From the NCBI GenBank assembly GCA_000787465.1, contig JSYX01000498.1:1-25195 (forward strand): a stretch of DNA of 25,195 nucleotides, written 5' to 3'. Below the pieces are notes generated by a model. That model saw only the letters and a program-made list of their open reading frames with translations. It was not told the origin of the DNA and did no database searches. Each line of letters starts with the position of its first letter. Position 1 is the stretch's first letter. This document shows, piece by piece, positions 9,111 through 23,799 of the stretch. Made by a program: the position numbers and the translations under genes. The stretch is from Thermomucor indicae-seudaticae (Eukaryota > Mucoromycota > Mucoromycetes > Mucorales > Lichtheimiaceae).

Positions 9111-10049
9111 TTAATCCTTTAACACATGGTATAAGCATCGACGTATATATGATGTTTAACTACGTTTTTATCTGTCCTTACCTGGCGAGCTTTCAGTGTT
9201 CGTGTAATGATTTTGTCTGGGGTACTGCATATGACATGTTTCTTTAGTGAAAGCCGGACCGGAACACACAACTGACTGGATAGATACTTACATCACGTGA
9301 ACTACGGCACCCCATCCGGACAAGGCATCTCTGTCCTGGGCATTCAGCAATGCTTGTGAAATCGTCTCAAAAAGATCTTCTGGCTCAAGATTGGGTTCCC
9401 ACAATGACTCGCACATGCCGTACAGATTTGGCCCAGCTGTGCCGCTCACGACAAAGTCTTTTGCAAAGTTGATACACCCAATCAAATCCATAGAGCATAT
9501 AAAGGGAATATTGTTCTTGTCAAGACCAGCCACCACAGGCTCAACAAAGTACGGCCCAAACCTGCGGAAAGAAAAGCCTATCAGTAATTTTCTTTTTCGG
9601 GGTGTTGATTATATAAGTTACTCCATACCGCCGTTCATATAGAGTTGAAGACACCAAGTGAGCGAGCGTCTTGGGTTCAATATCTCTCTCTTCACGCATC
9701 TTGTACATGTTGATTTTGAATCGGAAACGTTCTGAGCTGACGTGTATAAATTTCTCGTTAATAATACTGCAGTGCTAGCATAATCAACAGATTACGAACA
9801 GGGTCAGGACATCAGTAGCTAGGCCTGGTAATCCGATGAATGTCTTTTCGGTGGCGCGAAAGATCTTTTGAAATTCTGTGGATACAGTCATGAACTGCTG
9901 ACCGAGTCGTTTGTCTGCAGCTATCGCGACGCAGTTCTTTCCGGTCATGGCTACCACCGAGCCGCCATTATAGTGCATTATCGACTAGGAGCGAAAGCGT
10001 TACATAGCTGGAATATTAAACACAACTTTTTGCCGAGAGAACATACCAT
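9111..10049 (-). CDS. PUP3: 20S proteasome subunit beta-3 (Pup3)
   Basis: This is a non-catalytic beta-ring subunit of the 20S proteasome core. Six coding exons on the minus strand, 10049-10047, 9984-9800, 9736-9629, 9561-9292, 9224-9182 and 9116-9111, give 204 residues (yeast Pup3 is 205). The first coding exon is the ATG alone, spliced to TCG ATA ATG, giving MSIMHYNGG as in the mammalian subunit. The last is GAT TAA, giving the conserved TLKARQD ending. Diagnostic blocks are [84 protein letters not shown] and [11 protein letters not shown]. There is no propeptide with a catalytic Thr, as expected for beta-3. Intron 2 has a GTTCGT donor; it gives an exact spacing match to yeast Pup3. Upstream are a TGACGTAA site and a CAGTCAGT motif. 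Confidence 0.95.
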
Positions 10050-10171
10050 GTTTGCTAAATTTCTGTGATCTAGCTTAAAGCGAAGGAATAAAGGAACTGC
10101 TTGAAAAGATGGACGCGTAACTGAAAATTGGGCTCCGCTTGTGGTCCTCCTTATTAGGCAAGTCAAAGTCA

Positions 10172-10200
10172 TGACGTAAGTCGAGGACGTCTCAGTCAGT
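10172..10200. promoter_or_regulatory. Candidate bZIP and CAGTCA sites upstream of PUP3
   Basis: TGACGTAA at 10172-10179 is a good ATF/CREB-type half-consensus, 123-130 bp upstream of the PUP3 ATG. CAGTCAGT follows at 10193-10200. I see no PACE element (the yeast Rpn4 site) near this gene. Function is inferred from motif and position only. Confidence 0.35.
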
Positions 10201-10888
10201 GAGCTTTGGAAAACTGTCCATCACAGCATTGCGAACTTGTCAAACAGTGCCCTTAATGACGCGAAATCTGACACCGACATATATTCAGCTTTCAGTCCAT
10301 TCCACCCACTGTTCGGTGGGCGTAAAAGAAACAGCAACAACAAGGAAGGCTTCCAGACTACGATTTGTTTAGGTTGTTGAGTTATCATTCTGTGTTCCTT
10401 TTTTCGCTTTTTCGACGGACGTATGTGTTCAAATGGGAATGAACCCGGCTTGTGAACGCGAGCTTCTCTCGATAACAGTGGTGACGGAGGAAATGAACAT
10501 GAACGAATTATGAGTATCTATAGTAGGTCATAGCTTTCCAGACGGGCGAGACTTCCTCGTGTAGCCAAAGTTCTTCAAAGCGAGACTCGATATTCAGTGA
10601 AAATAAAGACAGCAGAACTGTCATATTTCTGGCGCGTGGATTCTTGATTAGAACGCCTTGATATCGTCAGAACTGGTACTTCCGCTAAGCTTCAGCCATT
10701 CACTTTTTTTCATAGAAACACATGACTAACGGTATCCTTGAAAGAAAGCGGGTGTATTTACGCATGCGGTTATATGCAAGATTATTCTTTTCAAGAGTGG
10801 AGGGGTAGGAGGGGGAAGATGTATAAACTTGTGTGTGTGTGCGTGTGTATATAGGTGAGGGCAGTGTAATGTCTAAACAATCTATTAT
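10201..10888. other. Intergenic region between PUP3 and TRR1
   Basis: No coding frame or RNA gene could be supported. It holds a short hairpin near 10308-10323 (CCCACT, loop GTTC, GGTGGG) and a purine-rich tract at about 10798-10820 followed by a GT microsatellite. It presumably contains the distal PUP3 promoter and the TRR1 3' end. Confidence 0.5.
10831..10848. repeat. GT dinucleotide microsatellite
   Basis: Nine GT-type units with one GC interruption, just past the TRR1 stop codon on the far side of its 3' end. Confidence 0.85.
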
Positions 10889-12005
10889 TTATGCAGAAGA
10901 CTGCTCTTCAAGTTCTGTAAGGTATCGTTCGGCGTCCAGGGCAGCCATACAACCGGAACCGGCACTGGTGATAGCCTGGCGATAGCGCTTGTCCTGCACA
11001 TCGCCTGCGGCGAATAGACCTGGGACGCTGGTGAGGGAAGATCCTGGCACGGTTTTGATGTAACCTTCCTCATCGAGGTCCACTTGACCCTTTACAAGTT
11101 GCGTAGCAGGATCATGACCAATAGCGTAGAACAATCCGTTCGCTTCAAGTACGCCGTTTTCGCCAGTCTTTGTGTTTCTCGTCTTGACTGCAGTCAGCAG
11201 ACTGCCGTCACCCACGGCTTCGGTTGCGACTGTGTTGAAGTGAACTTCAATCTTGGGATGCTTGAGCAAGCGATTGGCCATAACCTTTGAAGCACGAAGA
11301 ACATCACGACGTACAAGGACGTGGACACGTGAGCCATCTGGATAGACAAAACGAAAAAGGTTTAAATCCCAGCTTTTCCATGGTTTTGGTGAAGGAAAGA
11401 CTTACATTTAGTCAAGTAGATGGCTTCTTCAGCAGCACTGTCGCCGCCGCCAATGACGACCAAGGGCTTGTCACGGAAAATGGGAGCAGCACCATCGCAT
11501 ACAGCACAAGCCGAGATACCGTTTTGCCAATACTTGTCCTCGCCAGGCAGATTCATACGGCGAGCGGAAGCGCCGGTGGCATACACTACCGCGTCTGCGG
11601 TATCGGTTGGTTCACCGTCTTCCGAACCTTCACGCCACAACTTGAAAGGTCGCTCGGAGCAATCGAGTTTCGTGATGGTTTCGGTCTCGATCACGGTGCC
11701 ACAACGTTCGGACTGGGCGCGCATCTTCTCCATCAGTTCACCACCAAGGATACCCTCCGGGAAACCAGGATAGTTTTCAACATCGGTGGTGGTTGTAAGC
11801 TGACCTCCTGGAGCAAAGCCATTGGCCATCATGCCTTCAAACATGATCGGATGCATATTAGCACGTGCGAGATAGATAGCTGCCGTGTGTCCTGAAAAAT
11901 ACAGATATATTTTAGTTTACTCTTTAGAGATCCACCAACAATTATGATGTACTTACCGGCTGGACCGGAGCCAATAATAGCAACTTTATGATGTTGAGGT
12001 GCCAT
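10889..12005 (-). CDS. TRR1: Thioredoxin reductase (NADPH)
   Basis: This flavoenzyme reduces oxidised thioredoxin with NADPH in the cytosol and supports peroxide defence and ribonucleotide reduction. Three exons on the minus strand, 12005-11957, 11891-11406 and 11337-10889, give 327 residues, typical of the low-molecular-weight fungal enzyme. The FAD-binding GSGPAG is at residues 12-17, split from [10 protein letters not shown] by intron 1. [17 protein letters not shown] follows. The redox-active CAVC is at about 145-148, the NADPH-binding GGGDSA at about 164-169, with [14 protein letters not shown] after intron 2. The C-terminal FAD block is [27 protein letters not shown] (given here as a block, conserved GD and RQ). 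No mitochondrial presequence is seen from this ATG. An AP-1-like TTAGTCA site lies 127 bp upstream. Confidence 0.97.
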
Positions 12006-12116
12006 AATAAGGTAAAGATAGTAAAGGAAGACAAGGGACAAAGAAATTTCGCGAGAAACCAGATTTTTTTATAGCGGCCGTCGAAAAGTCCCGCCGTCTC
12101 TTTTGATCATCACAGC

Positions 12117-12160
12117 CCAATGGCTGCAGTCTTAGTCAGCCAGTCAGCCAGCCAGCCAGC
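12117..12160. promoter_or_regulatory. TRR1 promoter: CCAAT box, TTAGTCA and CAGTCAGC array
   Basis: CCAAT lies at 12117-12121 and TTAGTCA, the Pap1/Yap1-class AP-1 site, at 12132-12138, followed by an array of CAGTCAGC/CAGC units to 12160. All are 110-155 bp upstream of the TRR1 ATG. Yeast and fission-yeast thioredoxin reductase genes are established Yap1/Pap1 targets, so the match is in the right place; binding here is inferred. Confidence 0.55.
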
Positions 12161-12843
12161 TTGTCGGTGACGACTTTTTTGGATTGAACGCAGGTTGATT
12201 TTATGATTACCAAGAATCACTTTGAGACCAAGAGGGAGATGGCCCGAGAAAGTTGGCCAAGAACTTTGAAATGTCCCTGGTAAATGGAATTAGGACGATG
12301 GGGCAGTTGCCTGCGATCAACTTTAGCAGTGTGAGACATTGTGAAAGTCCTATGAGACGACAAAGCACGGCCATTGAGACAAAGTGTAAAGTAGTATGAG
12401 ATGATGGATATTGGACGAGACAAACGTTATTAAGGTGCTCAGAGGCCTTCCTTGTTGTCAACGTGAAATGCCGAATGGATCCCTGAGAATTTCTCTACAG
12501 GAACAGTGCGAGTACGAGGAGCGTTGGGCAAAGGTTCAAAGCCAAGATCTGGCGAGACCCCACTCTTGCGGCAAAGATAAAGGGACATCGAACTCTAGAG
12601 GCTGCGCGCGTGATCTTAAAAACCAGAGACTAGTTTTAATATCGATGCCTCATTTCATGCTGTGCTTGATTGGTGTTGGTGGCCAGCCTTTTGAGCTGGC
12701 AAAATTGAACATCACGGGATGTACTGAGCTGGGCTTGAACGTTGCCATGGCGAACGCGTCTCGCTTGTGATTCAGCCCAGCACTGCCCTGAGTGTAATCA
12801 GTTTTTGTTTCTTCCATGAACTATAACATTTGTCTTTGCAATA
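12161..12843. other. Gene-poor stretch with possible decayed coding sequence
   Basis: No intact gene. A + strand frame at about 12400-12770 reads through residues such as LDETNVIKVLRGLPCCQ with protein-like composition but no start codon, no recognised motif and no counterpart, so I regard it as a possible relic only. A promoter for the ORF at 12844 would lie at the right end. Confidence 0.35.
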
Positions 12844-13372
12844 ATGGCGATCTTAACGCCTGAACAGGAGAAATGTAACACCAAGCTCAAGCGCCGATAC
12901 TACCAGCAAAGCTCTTTGACGCCAGAAGAAATTGTGCAAGTGCGCCAACGAAAGGCGTTGGCTTGGCCTCAGGGGATTGAGCATGAACAGCAACAGGAGC
13001 CTAGCAAAGAACAGAGACGACGAAGTGAGACAGCAGCAAGAGGAGGCTCCGGGTGGCGACATCGCTTTGGCTGTCGAATTGAGTGCCAGGGCAAAAGCGG
13101 AACTGCAGGAGAGGCAAATCGCGAATGCTGAGCTTTGTGGGTTGCCCTTAAGCAAGGTCGAAGAGCTCTTCGGTAGAAAATCCATCACCTTTTGGAAGAG
13201 CCATAGTGACTACAACGCGTGGACCCGGATCGTTGCAGTGGATTTTGAAGCCGATCCCGGTAACCAAAGCAATTCAGTTGTAGACTGTGGCATACTATAC
13301 AGGCTTGAAAGCGCTAGTGAAGGGGATAAGCAGAAGATGGGAGAGGTCACTAAAACGAAGACTAGCCCTTAA
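12844..13372 (+). pseudogene. Frameshifted hypothetical gene
   Basis: Two overlapping frames look like halves of one protein. The first starts at ATG 12844 (MAILTPEQEKCNTKLKRRYY) and is coding-like to about 13015 (EHEQQQEPSKEQRRR). The second is coding-like from about 13015 (RDDEVRQQQEEAPGGDIAL) to the TAA at 13370-13372, containing KSITFWKSHSDYNAWTRIV, AVDFEADPGNQSN and GILYRLESASEGDKQKMGE. Joining them needs a shift of one base; I found no intron of normal length with the right phase. The product is rich in charged and Gln residues, with a likely coiled coil in the middle. I do not recognise the family. A shorter intact reading from ATG 12983 in the second frame (about 130 residues) is the alternative. 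Confidence 0.5.
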
Positions 13373-13756
13373 TTCCCCTTCCCCATCGTCGTTCCCTTAT
13401 CCTCCAGCAAGCTTCTTTCCTTTCCTTAGTTTGCACTATTTCTTTTCCCCTCCTTTCGTTCACTCAGCTCTCTTAAGATCTGATAGCACTGATCATTATG
13501 TTTTATGTCTAATTATCAATACACCTTATGGAGATTGTATTCCTGTCATGTTTAACAATTCCATATGTCGTAACGCTACCCCACACATTCCGGCCTAATC
13601 TCTTCCAAGACATCATCGGGTATCACACTTGTTAAAAATTTCTCCAATGTCACTGTGTGGTTGTCGAAAGCGAAAAGCTTAAAGCGTATGATACTGAATC
13701 ACACACGATGTTTTATTAATTAGTAACAATTAACACTGGAAATCATATAGATAGTC
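13373..13756. other. Intergenic region between convergent genes
   Basis: This is T/C-rich sequence with no supported gene. It was checked on the minus strand for a missing bromodomain exon of the SNF2-type gene; no frame shows one. Confidence 0.6.
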
Positions 13757-18086
<4,330 letters not shown>

Positions 18087-18240
18087 TGGGGGTGAGGTGC
18101 TCTTTAATAACGACGAGCGTCTGACTGACTGACTGAAGATTTGAGCTTGTGTGACTGGGCCAGACGAAATCTGCCAAATCAGGTATCTTGGAATTTGCGG
18201 CTTCTGCATTTCAGTGCTGGTTGGACCAACAAAAGCTTAC
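18087..18240. promoter_or_regulatory. Shared 154-bp divergent promoter of SNF2 and EDC3
   Basis: Only 154 bp separate the two start codons. The interval holds a tandem TGAC array (CTGACTGACTGACTGA, 18121-18136) and TGTGACTG at 18150-18157, the exact reverse complement of the fission-yeast HomolD box CAGTCACA, which replaces TATA in ribosomal-protein promoters. No TATA box is obvious. Joint control of both genes is inferred from spacing. Confidence 0.6.
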
Positions 18241-20198
18241 ATGACAGAAGAGTTCCTTGGACTTGATGTTACCTTGCAGCTTCATTCAGGACTGCAAATT
18301 ACCGGAAAAGTTGCTGAAATTGAGCCTTCGACTCATCATTTGACTTTAAAAGATGGTAATGATCCTAGCGGGAAAAAAGCCTATCGCATTGATTTAAGTG
18401 AGGGCAATCCTTAACATGTGCCAGTTTCTGTTTTACTTATATAGCAACACTGTTATTTCCTGGACAACCAGCTGCTGTTCATACTACACTATACGGTGTG
18501 ATTGGAAACGAAATTGCCGACTTACAGGTCAAACCGAAAAAGAAACCAGCGTTTGAGTCTTTAAAAACGAATGCAGCACCGTCATTGTCCAAAAGCTGCG
18601 AACGGCATCGATCGTCCAAAGAATCGGCGAGGAGTAGTGATAATCATCGACAGAAACGTGTAAGAAAGACTATCGTAGGAAGTAGAACCATGCCATCCAA
18701 TTCATGCTTGAAAATAGACCAACAAGGACAGCAATGCACCAAGATCATCTGTTTCTAATAGCACGAGTATGTACTTTGTCCGTTATGACGGATGGATCTC
18801 ATTTGTATTTTTCTGTTGGTAGGTGGATCGTTCTCCAGGCAGAGACGACATCAGGCTTCCAGTGGTTGGGCAGATCAAGATGTGGACGGATTTAAAGGAA
18901 AAGAATTTGATTTTCAAGCGAATCTAAACATGTTTGATAAGGAAAAAGTATTTGCAGAAATAAGGGTGAGTAAATAACTGCTATATACGAATGCGATTGT
19001 AATATTCAAATCATCCATGTACAGGAATCGGATGAATCAGCGTCCGAGACACTTCTAGTAACTCTAAACCGAGTACGACGTCGTGAAGTGAACGACCATC
19101 GCCATAATCTGTTGCCTACGGAGAATGTATTAGATCGACAGGGTTCTGAAAGTGATTTGGAGGAGCATCAGTCAAGGATCCGGACGGTTAATGGAGGTGT
19201 CACGTGTATACAGGTGTCTCCGCTTCAGATGGCACATGTCGAGCATGAATGCAGTAAGTAAAACTGATCGACCATATTGTGCAATAGTTCTTATTGTGAT
19301 GAATGAAAAAGTGTTTTTTGCTGGGGTTACTGAAGATCAAATGATCGAGAATGGAGGGCGCGGTGCTAGCCGACTAGTACTTCGAGTCATTGGTAGGTAT
19401 AATAATCGATAGTTAAATAAGAGAAAGTCTAGTTAGCGTATTCTGACGCGAGTTTAGGCGATTTACCGTCAAAGCCAAATCCTGTCACTATAATTTTAGT
19501 TGGCAACAACAAAACGGGGGCGACTGGTCTTTGCGCAGCGCGGCACTTGATCAATCACGGATGTGACGTAACGGTGTGCGTCAGCGAAGAATGGGGTTCG
19601 CTCAATGAGTGCGTCGCACAGCAGATATCGATGGTGAATCGGATAGGAGGAAAGGTGTTGTATGAAATTGAAGGTATAAGAATAGTCAGCTCAAGGGCCG
19701 TTTTCTCTTTTTTTTTTCTGACGGAACAAGCGTAGCACTCGATGGTCAACCAGAAGCGAGCATCGTTATCGATGCCATGGTTGGCTCACAGCAACGGTTA
19801 ATCGACCGTGCTGATGAAGATGCTTATCAAAATATATGCAATATGATACGATGGAGCCACAGGCAGACGGCACCGATCTTGAGCATTGATTTTCCGACGG
19901 GAGTGGACGGTGGAACAGGTCAGTGCGTCGCTGGGTAACCAACAAATGCAATAACTGTCGCGCCTACTCATTTGCCTTCTCTTAAGGACGCATGGCGAAT
20001 CCTCAGTATTGCATACGTCCAACTTGGACTATTTGCCTGGGTGCGCCCAAGACAGGATGCCTCTCAGATAAAATCACGGGACAGTTGTATATGGCTGATA
20101 TAGGCATACCTCAGGCATGTTGGCAGCGGGTAGGAGTAAAAGGCTGGAAACATCCGTGGGATGCAGATTTTCTGGTTGCTCTGGAATATGTGTCTTGA
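18241..20198 (+). CDS. EDC3: Enhancer of mRNA-decapping protein 3
   Basis: Edc3 is a P-body scaffold that stimulates the Dcp1-Dcp2 decapping enzyme and binds the DEAD-box helicase Dhh1. Nine exons, 18241-18397, 18445-18659, 18718-18766, 18823-18965, 19025-19253, 19312-19392, 19458-19673, 19736-19918 and 19987-20198, give 494 residues (human EDC3 508). The divergent Lsm domain spans about residues 1-82 (FLGLDVTLQLHSGLQITGKV). After a Ser-rich linker comes the FDF motif (about 156-188, KEFDFQANLNMFDKEKVF). The C-terminal YjeF_N domain runs from about 250 (TEDQMIENGGRG, ILVGNNKTGATGL, LSIDFPTGVDGGTG, YMADIGIPQACW). The linker introns 2 and 3 are the least certain but keep phase and give a natural Ser-rich sequence (NAPRSSVSNSTS). 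Intron 5 has a 34-nt alternative acceptor; I took the 58-nt one. Confidence 0.92.
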
Positions 20199-20520
20199 TC
20201 GTTTGCACTCTACATAAAAAACCGCTTTTGGCCCATTTATGTTCGTCTTTTTTCCTAATGTTCGTATAACGTTCCGATAGGAGTAGGATCACTATTGAAT
20301 GCCTTGGTCGCGTCAGAAAACCAGCTGAGTATCGATGAATTCCTGCGTACAAGCACCTGTAAGCATGGATTATCCACAATCAATTATCGCGAGTACAGGC
20401 ATCTTATTAGGCGCAATACAGTTAAATTGCTCTATTTATACAGTGGTGAGAAAGGGGTATGATATATATGCATATCTAGGGATACAGATGATCGTATAAC
20501 AGAGTATAATAAAATGGGGT
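20199..20520. other. Intergenic region between convergent EDC3 and MGM1
   Basis: No supported gene. A + strand frame at about 20257-20463 without a start codon reads SLLNALVASENQLSIDEFL and NYREYRHLIRRN, which looks mildly protein-like but matches nothing I recognise. The rest should hold both 3' UTRs. Confidence 0.4.
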
Positions 20521-23500
20521 TTACATTCCAAAAGACTCCATTTTAGTTCGTGCTTGCCTGTCGGCCTGCCTTTTCACGAGGTAATTCAATTTGTCCATCA
20601 CCTCTTCCAACTTGGCCTTGCGCTCTTGGAGATCAAGGTGTTTTTGGATTGGCGGGTTCTCGCGTGCAAATTGCTGGATCTGTTGGCGGTTCATCTGATA
20701 GACCAGACGGTTGTCGACTTCCCGCGGGAACTGGAAAAAGAATTCGTTCAGCAGTTCAACTTGTATAAACATGACAGCCTACATAGAGCGCAATCAGTTA
20801 GGCGGTCCAAAATATTGCTGTGCTATTTAGTAGTGAAATACTTGCCGTGTACGTTAACTTCTCGGCAATGACATTCAGGAATGCCTCTGGGCAGTACTGT
20901 TTGTTATCTGCAGATTTACACTGCCGGCTCTTGAGTGCAGCTATCCGGTATTTCAAGATCATGGCTCGGTCACGTAGAAACAAAGCTTCTTTGGCCTTTT
21001 CCAGCAAACGCGGGTTATAGAACGATTTGACCGTCTCTTCTTCGTCATCAGCTGCAAGCACTACGCTCTCCTCTGTTGCTCGTCCTCCTTCTTCTGCAAT
21101 CTGGCGCAAACGCTCTTGCCGGCGCCCATCCTCTCGCTCCAAGTCAAGAAGATGCTTAATAGCATTTTTCAGCTTCTTTTTTCCCACTGCGTTCTTTATG
21201 GAATTTGCCATTTGCTCGCACATTTCCAATTCTTTTTCCAATAAAGCGATAGATCTTTTGACTCCGTCGCTCCACTCCATATCCGTCACTTCGACCTAAT
21301 AACGCAAGTTGCAGCTATATGTAAGCTAAGGCAAGAATTCTGGCGCGACTTGTTCGTTATTACTACCTCATACTTGTACGGTTTAATTGTGTTCTCGACT
21401 TGGTCGCTTGTTGTCAGAAACTTTGAGCGAAGTATTTCGTTTGTGAAGCTCATGACCTGCTTTCGGGTCTCTGGATGATAGGTAAATGGTTCTGCATTTG
21501 CAAGTCGTTCCATGTTACTCATCAACACATCGACCACTAGCTGAGTCGTCGACCTTCCTATTCCACTCTTTGTCAAAGCCGCCGCAGCCAAGTCGATTTT
21601 ATACAGCCAGTATATGTCATCCGGGTTAGCTTTTGGCAGCTCAGCGATTTTGGGATCAGACCAGTACTGTTCGGCACAAATGTCAAGAACCCTTTGCTCC
21701 AACATGGTTCGAACTTCATGTCTGACTTGCGGTTTGCCGAACCGTGCTGCGAAATCTTTAAAGTTATGCTTGAGCGAATCGATCGTCTCGGCAACATATG
21801 ATTCGGCCGTGACCCGTCGATCATTGTACTGGACTTTGAACTGATACCGTGCTTCTTCCAGCTCCTTCTGAACAGCATCGACAATGCTATATAGCGAGCG
21901 GCCCATGCTCTGTTCCAATACGTTCATCAGCTTGCGCCTCAGGGTTGCGGTCCCGACCTGAATGTCGCGCTGATTGTATATCAAGTGATTCTGGAAAAAT
22001 GCCTCCTCGTTCCGTATGAGTGCGTTGGTCATGTTATCACCATTGTTATTTTCGGGCGATCGGCACACAACGCCTATATAGCCAAGATGCAGCGGATAAT
22101 CTGCGTTTCGGAGCACAGCAGCGCCTACTTCTGGAGGTACAAGATCCATCTTTGTAATCACACCGATTGTCCGTAAGCCCAAAGGATCGCATTTTCGGCT
22201 TGCTCTCAAAGCGGGCGAGTTGGCAAGATCCACATTTGCTGCGCAAACAGCCAAAATGATGTTTGGACCCCTTATATACTTTTCACAGAGCTCTTCAATT
22301 TTCGCTTTCAGAGTATCAGGCTGATTTTTGTTTGAAATCTGTATATAGCCCGGCAAATCGATCAGCGTAAGGTCAGGCACGTTCGGCGAGTAGATCCGTA
22401 ACTGGATAGGCTTATCAGAAACGCATTCAGAATCGGGAACAGCCAGGTTGAGATCGACAAGTGTCTTCTGAATCTTTTTAAAATCGTGCATTTTGCCCAA
22501 GCCCAAGTCGGGGAACTCGCCATATTCGTCGTCCTGCTCGGGTGTATGTATAAGCGTCAGTTCAATAGGTCGCCTAGTGACCATGTTATTGCCTCTGTAG
22601 AAAAAAACGAGCCAGAGTTTAAGCTTTTGTTTTCGCGTTGGGTATCGTTCAACTTGATGACTGACTTACTTTGGTAAGAATTCATGGCCGACAATTGCTT
22701 CTAGGACCGAGCTTTTGCCTGAGCTTTGAGAGCCGATAACGACAATGCTGGGCAGCTTGAGTGTCTCATTGTGGTCAATGGACATTAAGATACTGCGAAT
22801 TTCAATCAACTTTTTCGTCAACAGCATAAGTTGCTCATCCTGGTGTGCCATGGTTGTATTTGACGACGACGACTTTTTCCCCTTTTTCTGTTCTTTCTCT
22901 CCTTCCTCGGCAGAAGTCGATGTTACCGCAGCTGCAGCGGCGGCCGCAGTAGCTACGGCTGTTTTCCCGTTCCCGTCACCGTCACCACCATTATCATCCT
23001 GAGGTGTTTTCCCATCCTTCATCCCATTTTCTGCCTGGTCTGAAAACGTATGATTCGTCGTGTGCGGCTCTTCGGTATTAGCCATTGAGGCCAGCAGATC
23101 CTTAATTATATCCGGTACTCGTATATGTATTTCTGGAACGGCAATGTCCAGGTCGTTGGCTCGTTCCTGCAAAGCGCTCGCCAATTTCTTGGCTTCCTTC
23201 ACCCCTTCCATTACAAATGCGACTCCTTTGTCGGTCCAATCTAGTAGTAGTAGAGATCAATATTAACAAAGTGAAATCCCCGTCTCCACAAGCATGACAG
23301 ACCGACGGACGTTACCTGTGATTTTATTGTTCGCCAAAGTGACACCAGCAACAGTTGTGCCAGCTATAAGCGTCGGCAAGCGTAAGGCTGACAGCGCCAT
23401 GCGAGGAATCGACGAGAATGCGATGGTCCGTACTTGGTTCTGAAAAATAGGCTGGAACGCTGCATGGGTGAAAAAGCGAACGCGTGTAGGATGCTGCAAT

Positions 23501-23682
23501 AGCGGGACCGGGTACTGTAATTGCAAAGGCACAGCGGTGCGGCCTTTTGCTACCGTGCTGTGATGTAACTTGACAGACGGTCGGTACAGAAAGACATGTC
23601 CAGATCTATTCAAAGTCTCCTTTGTTGGAGGTAATTTTAACTGAAGCGGGCGCAAGTTGGACCGCAGAACCTGGCTGATCAT
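20521..23682 (-). CDS. MGM1: Mitochondrial dynamin-like GTPase Mgm1 (OPA1 type)
   Basis: Mgm1 fuses the inner mitochondrial membrane and shapes cristae; long and short forms arise by rhomboid (Pcp1) cleavage. Five exons on the minus strand, 23682-23316, 23240-22670, 22594-21367, 21295-20846 and 20778-20521, give 957 residues (yeast 902). [20 protein letters not shown] is a basic mitochondrial presequence; this start is preferred over the in-frame ATG at 23799 (996 residues), whose N-terminus is less basic. A hydrophobic anchor lies at about 96-117. A low-complexity segment with a poly-Ala run and Lys-rich patch precedes the GTPase domain: G1 GSQSSGKS (about 292-299), switch TRRP, G3 DLPGY, G4 TKMD. 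The stalk and C-terminal GED-like helices end with [13 protein letters not shown]. Intron 4 (20779-20845) begins with GC. Confidence 0.95.
20779..20845 (-). other. GC-AG intron in MGM1
   Basis: Exon 4 ends at ACG and the intron begins GCAAGT, the classical donor of the rare GC-AG class. It ends TATGTAG before GCT GTC. This join gives [19 protein letters not shown], matching the conserved EKL-x-x-TAV block of Mgm1/OPA1. No GT donor gives this sequence in phase. Confidence 0.8.
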
Positions 23683-23799
23683 CGTTTTGCCCCCGAGTAG
23701 CACCCCCGTTGGAAACGGAAACCTGAAACCGGTGCCTTGCTGCCTGCGGTATTGGGTTAAACACCCGCTGAAACTCAGTGAAACAGGAAGCTCAGCCAT

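Noticed and set aside
10308..10323. Hairpin CCCACT-GTTC-GGTGGG between PUP3 and TRR1
   Set aside because: A six-pair stem is expected by chance in 25 kb, and no RNA gene features surround it.
11287..11895. 202-codon + strand frame opposite TRR1
   Set aside because: It is an antisense shadow of conserved thioredoxin reductase codons and is interrupted by the real splice sites.
19254..19287. 34-nt version of EDC3 intron 5
   Set aside because: It is in phase but too short compared with all other introns here; the 58-nt version ending at 19311 is preferred.
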